From JABCPH02 sp963524305 (GTDB lineage: Bacteria; Fusobacteriota; Fusobacteriia; Fusobacteriales; Leptotrichiaceae): 29,574 bases of DNA. The notes beneath the pieces were generated by a model, which had not been told where the DNA came from, did no database searches, and saw nothing but the letters and a program-made list of their open reading frames with translations. Each line of letters opens with the position of its first letter. The stretch's first letter is position 1. Positions 24,406-29,574 of the stretch are shown in pieces. Location of the stretch: NCBI GenBank assembly GCA_963524305.1, contig CAURGH010000023.1, forward strand, positions 1 to 29,574, in the 5' to 3' direction. Position numbers and translations under genes: made by a program.

Positions 24406-25218
24406 ATGAAAAGAAAAAAGATGTTTTATTTTTCAATTATATTGATTGGAATTTTGATATTTATTGCAATATTTGCACCTGTACTGACACCTTATGATCC
24501 ACAATTTACAGATATTTCTCAAAAGTTACAGCTTCCAAGTAAGCTTCATAAGCTAGGAACAGACCATATGGGAAGAGATGTCCTTTCTAGATTAATATAT
24601 GGAACTAGATTATCGCTATTAATTTCAGCTATGATTACAATAATGACTTTATGTATTAGTTTCCCAATTGGAATTTTTGCAGGATGGCACGGAGGGAAAG
24701 TTGATAAAGTTTTCTTGTGGCTTGTAAATATTTTTATGTCATTTCCAAGTTTTCTGCTTTCAATGGCTTTTGTTGGAATTTTAGGACAAGGTATAGGAAA
24801 TATAGTGATTGCTGTAAGTTTTATTGAATGGATTTATTATGCTAGAATATTGAGAAATACTGTTTTAAGCGTAAAACAGCAGGAATATGTTCAGTCGGCT
24901 AAAGCTATAGGAGCATCATCATTTTTTATAATTAGAAAACATATATTGCCTTTTGTTTTTAAGCCAGTTTTAGTGGCGGCGTTGATGAATACAGGAAATA
25001 TAATTTTAATGATTTCAGGATTTTCATTTTTGGGAATAGGAGTTCAGCCTAATATAGCTGAATGGGGAATGATGCTTAATGATGCGAAGCCTTATTTTAG
25101 GAGAATACCAGGTTTAATGCTATATCCGGGAATGGCTATTTTTATAACGGTTTTGGCTTTTAACTTGTTAGGAGAAACTTTTGAAAAAAAAGGAATAAAT
25201 AGAATATGGAAAAATTAA
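24406..25218 (+). CDS. nikC: Nickel/cobalt-type ABC transporter permease NikC
   Basis: 270 residues, second membrane subunit of the DppC/NikC type. Visible are an N-terminal hydrophobic helix (8-30) ending PVLTPYDPQFTD, then LGTDHMGRDVLSRLIYGTRLSL, the classic DppC-family motif. The membrane core follows. The EAA loop is QEYVQSAKAIGASSFFIIRKHILP, with the strand ISGFSFLGIGVQPNIAEWG. It is translated from an ATG behind GGAGGTG and its end overlaps nikD by 13 bp, so the subunits are coupled. Confidence 0.9.
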   Translation: MKRKKMFYFSIILIGILIFIAIFAPVLTPYDPQFTDISQKLQLPSKLHKLGTDHMGRDVLSRLIYGTRLSLLISAMITIMTLCISFPIGIFAGWHGGKVDKVFLWLVNIFMSFPSFLLSMAFVGILGQGIGNIVIAVSFIEWIYYARILRNTVLSVKQQEYVQSAKAIGASSFFIIRKHILPFVFKPVLVAALMNTGNIILMISGFSFLGIGVQPNIAEWGMMLNDAKPYFRRIPGLMLYPGMAIFITVLAFNLLGETFEKKGINRIWKN

Positions 25219-25997
25219 ATATAAGTGAATTAAGAATCAAGATTAATAAAAAAATTATTTTAAATAATATTTCATTTGATTTGAAAAATGGGGAAACGCT
25301 AATTATTATTGGAGAAAGTGGTTCCGGTAAAACAGTTTTTTCAAAATTATTAGTGGGATTAAAACCAGAAAATGCCGAAATTTTTGGAGATATAACTTTT
25401 GATGGAGAAAAATTGCTAAAGATTACTGAAAAGGAATGGAGTAAATATCGGGGAGAGAAAATTTCATATATTTCTCAAAATCCAATGTCTGTGTTCAATT
25501 CTTTTCAAAGCATAGAATCTCATGTAGCAGAGTTGTTTAAAAGTAGACTTGGCTTACATAGGAAAGAAAGTGCAAACAGGATGATTGATGGAATGAAAAA
25601 ATTAAATCTTCCACATCAGGAAGAATTGCTAAAGAAATATCCATTTCAGTTGAGTGGTGGAATGTTGCAAAGAATAATGTTTGCAATGATGATGCAGCTT
25701 GAACCCGAGTTGCTTATTGCTGATGAACCAACTTCTGCATTAGATTACTACAATACTGAAAAAATTACAGATATGTTGAAAAGGCTGCAATCTCAAGGAA
25801 CAGCTCTTATAGTAATTACCCACGATTATGATTTTGCAAGAAAGCTTGGTGGAAAGATGATTATCATGAAAGAAGGGGAGCTGATTGAAAGAGGAGAAAC
25901 GAAGACTTTATTGGAAAGTCCAAAAACAGAATATGGGAAAGCCTTGATATTAAGAAAGCGTTATAAAAGATATAAAAAAGATGGTGGTTCGGATTGA
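25206..25997 (+). CDS. nikD: ABC transporter ATP-binding protein NikD
   Basis: 263 residues, cytosolic ATPase. Walker A is GESGSGKT (36-43), the Q-loop is SQNPMSVFN, the signature is LSGGMLQR, Walker B is LLIADEPTSALD and the switch histidine is in ITHDYDFA. The D-family oligopeptide/nickel C-terminal extension is short. It overlaps both neighbours: 13 bp with nikC, and its stop TGA shares bases with the nikE TTG start. Confidence 0.9.
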   Translation: MEKLNISELRIKINKKIILNNISFDLKNGETLIIIGESGSGKTVFSKLLVGLKPENAEIFGDITFDGEKLLKITEKEWSKYRGEKISYISQNPMSVFNSFQSIESHVAELFKSRLGLHRKESANRMIDGMKKLNLPHQEELLKKYPFQLSGGMLQRIMFAMMMQLEPELLIADEPTSALDYYNTEKITDMLKRLQSQGTALIVITHDYDFARKLGGKMIIMKEGELIERGETKTLLESPKTEYGKALILRKRYKRYKKDGGSD

Positions 25998-26752
25998 AAA
26001 AATTAGTGATTGAAAATTTAAAAAAAAGTTATGATAAAAAAGTAATTTTAAATAAAATAAATATTTCGATTTCAGAAAATGAGTGTGTTGGAATTATGGG
26101 AGAAAGTGGTTCTGGAAAAAGTACACTTTCAAAATTAATTATCGGACTAGAATCGTTTGATGATGGTGACATCATTTTTAATGGAATTTCCTATAAAAAT
26201 ATGACAAAAAAGCAAATGGCCGAGATTCATAGGAAAATACAGTTAATTTTTCAAAATACGTTTAACTCAGTGAATCCAAAATACACGGTGGAAGAAGTGC
26301 TAACAGAACCATTGAAAGTACATTGTAAAAAGGAAATTTCATATCAAGAAATGAAGAATCGTGCAGAAGATTTATTGGAAAAAGTAGGACTTAATCCTAA
26401 AATTATGTCTCAAAAGGCACTTCAGCTGAGTGGTGGCCAATTACAAAGAGTTTGTATTGCAAGGGCTTTGATATTAGAACCGGAAATAATCATATTTGAT
26501 GAATCTGTCAGCGGATTAGATCCAATTATCCAAGATAAAATACTAGAATTACTAGCTTCGTTAAAGGAAAGCCTTAATTTGACATACATATTTATTTCAC
26601 ATGATTTTGAAACTTGCTATTATTTGTGTGATAGGTTGATTGTTTTGGGAAATGGAGAAGTTATAGAAACTATTGAAAATCTTGATTTGCCGATTGAGGT
26701 TAAGAATGAAAAGGTTAAGAAAATTTTGGGGAGAGGATTTAAAACTATTTGA
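25994..26752 (+). CDS. nikE: ABC transporter ATP-binding protein NikE
   Basis: 252 residues from a TTG that overlaps the nikD stop (TTGA); GGTGG lies just upstream. Walker A is GESGSGKS (36-43), the Q-loop is IFQNTFNSVNP, the signature is LSGGQLQR and the switch histidine is in ISHDFE. Walker B reads IIIFDESVSGLD, with Ser replacing the usual Pro after the catalytic Glu; NikE proteins often deviate here. NikD and NikE form the heterodimeric motor for NikBC. Confidence 0.9.
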   Translation: MKKLVIENLKKSYDKKVILNKINISISENECVGIMGESGSGKSTLSKLIIGLESFDDGDIIFNGISYKNMTKKQMAEIHRKIQLIFQNTFNSVNPKYTVEEVLTEPLKVHCKKEISYQEMKNRAEDLLEKVGLNPKIMSQKALQLSGGQLQRVCIARALILEPEIIIFDESVSGLDPIIQDKILELLASLKESLNLTYIFISHDFETCYYLCDRLIVLGNGEVIETIENLDLPIEVKNEKVKKILGRGFKTI

Positions 26753-26841
26753 AGCAAAGAAATTTTGAAATAATGGTGAAAAATACAAATAGTTTGACTT
26801 TTTGATAAATTAGCTATTATTGTCAGTTTTTTCAAAAATAC

Positions 26842-26870
26842 TTGCAAAAAGCAAAAGAATATGCTATACT
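26842..26870 (+). promoter_or_regulatory. Promoter of the rimP-nusA-ylxR-infB operon
   Basis: TTGCAA (26842-26847), a 17-bp spacer and TATACT (26865-26870), with an extended -10 TG at 26862-26863. It lies about 80 bp before rimP. Confidence 0.75.
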
Positions 26871-26900
26871 AATAACAAGATAAGATATTTTTAACGAGAG

Positions 26901-26925
26901 GAGTGGGAGAGATTATTTCCCACTC
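26901..26925 (+). promoter_or_regulatory. Leader hairpin upstream of rimP
   Basis: GAGTGGGA (26901-26908) pairs perfectly with TCCCACTC (26918-26925) around a 9-nt loop, then TTTAGTTTT. It sits within the transcribed leader, about 25 nt after the expected transcript start. It may be an attenuator or a protein-binding element of the rimP-nusA leader. Confidence 0.6.
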
Positions 26926-26947
26926 TTTAGTTTTACGAGGTGAATAT

Positions 26948-27436
26948 ATGGAAAAGATTTTAAGTGAACTTGAAGATAAAATAGAAGAGCATTTAAAAGA
27001 TACAGATTTGGAACTTTCAGATATTGAGTATGTGAGAGAGGGAGGATATAATTACTTAAGAATTTATGTTGAGAAAGAAGATGGGACTACAAGCTTAGAT
27101 GATTGTATTGAAGTTAGTAAAAGAATTGATAATATAGCAGATGAAATGATAGACGAGAAATTCTTTTTGGAAGTTTCGACACCAGGAATTGAGAGAAAAT
27201 TGAAGAAAGAAAAAGATTTTTTAAGATTTTTGGGTGAAAAAATAAAAGTTTATGCAAAAAGCAAAATTGAAGGGAAAAAGACATTTGAAGGTATTTTGGA
27301 AAAATGCGAGAATGGAGTAATATTCATTCAAGATGAAAGATTGGAAAAATTGATTGAAATACCGATAATTAAATTAAAAAAATCAAATATTATATATGAA
27401 TTACCAAATGATATATTAAATAGCGAGGAGGAATAA
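26948..27436 (+). CDS. rimP: Ribosome maturation factor RimP
   Basis: 162 residues from the ATG at 26948, following GAGGTG; an in-frame GTG at 26903 lies inside the leader hairpin and is rejected. RimP helps mature the 30S subunit. Family marks are LSDIEYVREGGYNYLRIYVE, the SLDDCIEVSKRID helix, FFLEVSTPGIERKLK (the near-invariant SxPGxxRxL) and a C-terminal SH3-like barrel. Its stop overlaps the nusA ATG by one base. Confidence 0.95.
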   Translation: MEKILSELEDKIEEHLKDTDLELSDIEYVREGGYNYLRIYVEKEDGTTSLDDCIEVSKRIDNIADEMIDEKFFLEVSTPGIERKLKKEKDFLRFLGEKIKVYAKSKIEGKKTFEGILEKCENGVIFIQDERLEKLIEIPIIKLKKSNIIYELPNDILNSEEE

Positions 27437-28545
27437 TGAAATCAAGAGATCAAAGAATCTTTTTGGAAGCTTTAGATGAATTAGAAAAAGAAAAAGGAAT
27501 TATAAAAGAAGAGTTACTGGAGGCAGTAGAAGTTGCATTAATGGCAGCTTATAAAAAAAATTATGGTGAGAAAGATAATGCAGAAGTAACTATTAATAGA
27601 CAAACAGGAGAAGTTAAAGTATTTTCAAAAAGATTAGTTGTAGAAAAAGTGAAAAATCCTGATGAAGAAATTAGTCTTGAAGATGCATTAGGAGTAAGAA
27701 AAAGAATAAAAATAGGTGATACTTTAAACTTGGAAATTAGTGCAGAAAGTTTTAAAAGAAATGCAATTCAAAATGCAAAACAAATAGTTGTTCAAAAAGT
27801 TAGAGAATGTGAAAAGAAAAATATATTTAATAAATTTAAACAAATTGAAAAAACTATTGTGTCGGCAGTCGTTAGAAAGACAGATGAAAAAGGGAATTTA
27901 TACATTGATATAAATGGTTTAGAAGCTATTATTCCTGAAAAAGAATTGTCAGAAGTGGATAAATTTGTTCAAGGAGATAGAATAAAACTTTATATTGGAA
28001 CAGTCGAAGAAGCTACTAAATATACGAAATGTTATTTATCAAGAAAAGCTGATGAGTTAATGAAAGGTTTATTGGAAATAGAAATTCCTGAAATTGAAGA
28101 AGGGACTATTGAGATTAAGCAAATAGCTAGAGAAGCTGGAAGTAGAACTAAAGTAGCTGTTTATTCTGAGGATAAAAACTTGGATGTAAAAGGTGCTTGT
28201 ATTGGTAAAAATGGAATGAGAATTCAAAGCATAATTGATGAATTGAGAGGGGAAAAAATCGACATCGTTTTATGGGATGAAGACATGAAAGTTTTTGTAA
28301 AAAATGCTTTGAATCCTGCTGAAGTTTTATCAGTTGATATAATTGAAGAGGAAGAAGGAGAAGATAAAGAAAAGGAAAAAGTAGCTAGAGTAGTAGTTGC
28401 TGAAGATCAATTATCATTAGCGATTGGTAAAAAAGGACAAAATTCTAGATTAGCTGCAAAATTGTGTGGAATAAAAATTGATATTCATACAGCAAATGCA
28501 GAAGAAAGCGAAAAAGAAGCAGAAGAGTTAGAAGAAAAGGAGTAA
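27436..28545 (+). CDS. nusA: Transcription termination/antitermination factor NusA
   Basis: 369 residues. RNA polymerase-binding elongation factor. Domains in order: the N-terminal RNAP-binding domain (1-125, with EALDELEKEKGIIKEELLEA), the S1 domain (about 135-203), KH1 with GACIGKNGMRIQSI (253-266), and KH2 with AIGKKGQNSRLAAKLCG (329-345). A Glu-rich tail follows; the C-terminal acidic repeats of proteobacterial NusA are absent, as in Gram-positives. The start follows GAGGAGG. The acidic stretch EEEEGEDKEKEK lies between KH1 and KH2. Confidence 0.97.
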   Translation: MKSRDQRIFLEALDELEKEKGIIKEELLEAVEVALMAAYKKNYGEKDNAEVTINRQTGEVKVFSKRLVVEKVKNPDEEISLEDALGVRKRIKIGDTLNLEISAESFKRNAIQNAKQIVVQKVRECEKKNIFNKFKQIEKTIVSAVVRKTDEKGNLYIDINGLEAIIPEKELSEVDKFVQGDRIKLYIGTVEEATKYTKCYLSRKADELMKGLLEIEIPEIEEGTIEIKQIAREAGSRTKVAVYSEDKNLDVKGACIGKNGMRIQSIIDELRGEKIDIVLWDEDMKVFVKNALNPAEVLSVDIIEEEEGEDKEKEKVARVVVAEDQLSLAIGKKGQNSRLAAKLCGIKIDIHTANAEESEKEAEELEEKE

Positions 28546-28546
28546 G

Positions 28547-29089
28547 ATGCCTGAAAGAACATGCGTATGTTGTAGAAAAAAACGAGAAAAAAAAGATTTT
28601 TTTAGAATATCGGAATTTGAAGGGAAATATGTTTTTGATAAAAAAATGAATGTTCAATCAAGGGGATTTTATGTTTGCAAAGATGTAAAATGTGTGGAAA
28701 GATTATCAAAACATAAGAAATATAATATAGATATTCAATATTTATTACAAATGTTAGAAGAGTTGAAAAAAAATAAAAAAAATATAATTGATGTATTGAA
28801 ACCTATGAAAAATTCGGATTTTTTTGTTTTTGGAATAGATGAGAATATAGAGGCAATAAAGACTAAAAAGGTTAAATTGCTTGTATTGCCGAAAGATATT
28901 AAACAAAAGTATATTGATGAATTTGTTAAATTGGGAAAAGAATTTAATATAGATATTTTATTTATTGAGAAGAAAAAAGCATTTTTAGAGATTTTTTCAA
29001 GAGATTTGAATGTTGTGGGAATCTTTAATAAGAAAGTAATTAATGGAATACTAAGCAAAGTGGAGGTGACAACGGGTGAGAGTACATGA
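28547..29089 (+). CDS. YlxR (DUF448) protein fused to an L7Ae/YlxQ-like domain
   Basis: 180 residues, about double a normal YlxR (about 90). Residues 1-60 are YlxR: RTCVCCRKKREK, FRISEFEGKYVFD, then SRGFYVCKDVKCVERL. YlxR binds RNA, and in some bacteria has been linked to RNase P. Residues about 85-170 (DFFVFGIDENIEAIKTKKVK, LLVLPKDI, FNIDILFI, VVGIFNKKVINGIL) follow the order of L7Ae/YlxQ ribosomal-type proteins. In Bacillus ylxQ is a separate gene between ylxR and infB; here no such gene exists and the domain is carried on the same polypeptide. The usual L7Ae glycine-rich start (GLAxRAGK) is degenerate. Its stop overlaps infB. Confidence 0.82.
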   Translation: MPERTCVCCRKKREKKDFFRISEFEGKYVFDKKMNVQSRGFYVCKDVKCVERLSKHKKYNIDIQYLLQMLEELKKNKKNIIDVLKPMKNSDFFVFGIDENIEAIKTKKVKLLVLPKDIKQKYIDEFVKLGKEFNIDILFIEKKKAFLEIFSRDLNVVGIFNKKVINGILSKVEVTTGEST

Positions 29090-29574
29090 ATTAGCTAAGA
29101 AATTAGGATACAATAGCTCAGATTTTATTGGGAAAATATCAGAAATGGGTATACAAAATAAAAAGACATTGAGTAGTCTATCCGATGATGAAGTGAAAAT
29201 AATTGAAAAAGGACTTCAAAAAAAACAGGAAAAAGCTAGTGAAAATAAAGTGGCTAAAACTGTTGAAGTAGAAAAAAATAAATTAAATGATAAGCAAAAT
29301 AGAAAATTTGAAAATAAAAAACAAAATAATCAGAAATTGGAGATGAATAATAGTTTGAGTAATCAAAGTAACAATAATCAAAAGTCAAATAATGTAGAAA
29401 ATAATAAAAACAACGAGAAAAATAACGAAAATAGAAGTAGAAAATTTTCAGAAACTAGAGAAGGAAATAGAAATTTTGTGAGTAGAGATAGAAATAACGA
29501 TAGAGACAATAATCGAGATAATAGAAACTTTGGGAACAGAGATAGAAACGATCGAAATGGAGAAAACAGAAGTT
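29076..29574 (+). CDS. infB: Translation initiation factor IF-2, N-terminal part (3' truncated)
   Basis: The frame runs from a GTG at 29076, preceded by GGAGGTG (29062-29068), to the window end; 166 residues are visible. It starts VRVHELAKKLGYNSSDFIGK, then MGIQNKKTLSSLSDDE, the IF2_N domain that occurs at IF-2 N-termini. After about residue 50 comes a low-complexity linker rich in Asn, Lys, Arg, Asp and Gln, ending in RDNR/NRDR-type repeats. The GTPase domains lie beyond the window. It overlaps the ylxR stop by 14 bp, the standard order for this operon. Confidence 0.92.
   Translation, partial: MRVHELAKKLGYNSSDFIGKISEMGIQNKKTLSSLSDDEVKIIEKGLQKKQEKASENKVAKTVEVEKNKLNDKQNRKFENKKQNNQKLEMNNSLSNQSNNNQKSNNVENNKNNEKNNENRSRKFSETREGNRNFVSRDRNNDRDNNRDNRNFGNRDRNDRNGENRS

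Noticed and set aside
26790..26836. Terminator after nikE
   Set aside because: TGAC/GTCA arms and a T-run exist, but the intervening pairing is broken by a large internal loop, so a stable hairpin is doubtful.
26903..26947. GTG at 26903 as the rimP start
   Set aside because: It lies in the leader hairpin stem, and the ATG at 26948 has a proper Shine-Dalgarno and begins the conserved family sequence.

Overview
The window looks like chromosomal DNA of a Fusobacteriota member, most likely Leptotrichia or a close relative. The DNA is very AT-rich. The 6-phospho-alpha-glucosidase matches my memory of fusobacterial MalH/PagL closely. A giant YadA-type adhesin and a nik-type transporter behind a B12 riboswitch also fit an oral anaerobic diderm. 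I cannot name the species from sequence alone.

Layout. (1) 1-4536: the 3' part of a trimeric autotransporter adhesin with near-perfect 666-bp tandem repeats and an unusual coiled-coil tail after the membrane barrel. (2) 4694-6137: a HAD phosphatase and a HIRAN-domain protein, closed by a nested hairpin terminator. (3) 6347-10479: a four-gene cluster holding a VgrG/gpD-type spike, an Hcp-like candidate tube protein and two uncharacterised proteins. It looks like a compact contractile-injection-system module and is the best candidate here for poorly described biology. (4) 10561-11172: a DJ-1/PfpI protein with its own strong promoter. (5) 11239-15574: a GntR/UTRA regulator divergent from malH (GH4), followed by a GH13 alpha-glucosidase behind a possible attenuator leader. 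This forms an alpha-glucoside utilisation locus without its PTS permease. (6) 15800-17280: a small secreted protein, a MITE-like inverted repeat, a RelB-type antitoxin whose RelE toxin is truncated, and ogt. (7) 17458-20604: an AAA-ATPase/PD-(D/E)XK protein divergent from rarA. (8) 20806-21153: a PliC/MliC-like lysozyme inhibitor. (9) 21280-26752: a cobalamin riboswitch with terminator, then a complete nikABCDE-like ABC transporter, probably for cobalt. (10) 26842-29574: the rimP-nusA-ylxR(-ylxQ)-infB operon, with infB cut by the window end.

How the genes work together. The riboswitch should shut down metal import when B12 is plentiful. The GntR regulator probably senses a sugar phosphate and controls malH, whose product would clear phosphorylated disaccharides, while the GH13 enzyme splits unphosphorylated ones. 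The rimP-infB operon couples ribosome maturation, transcription termination/antitermination and translation initiation. No tRNA, rRNA, CRISPR array or intact insertion sequence was seen.
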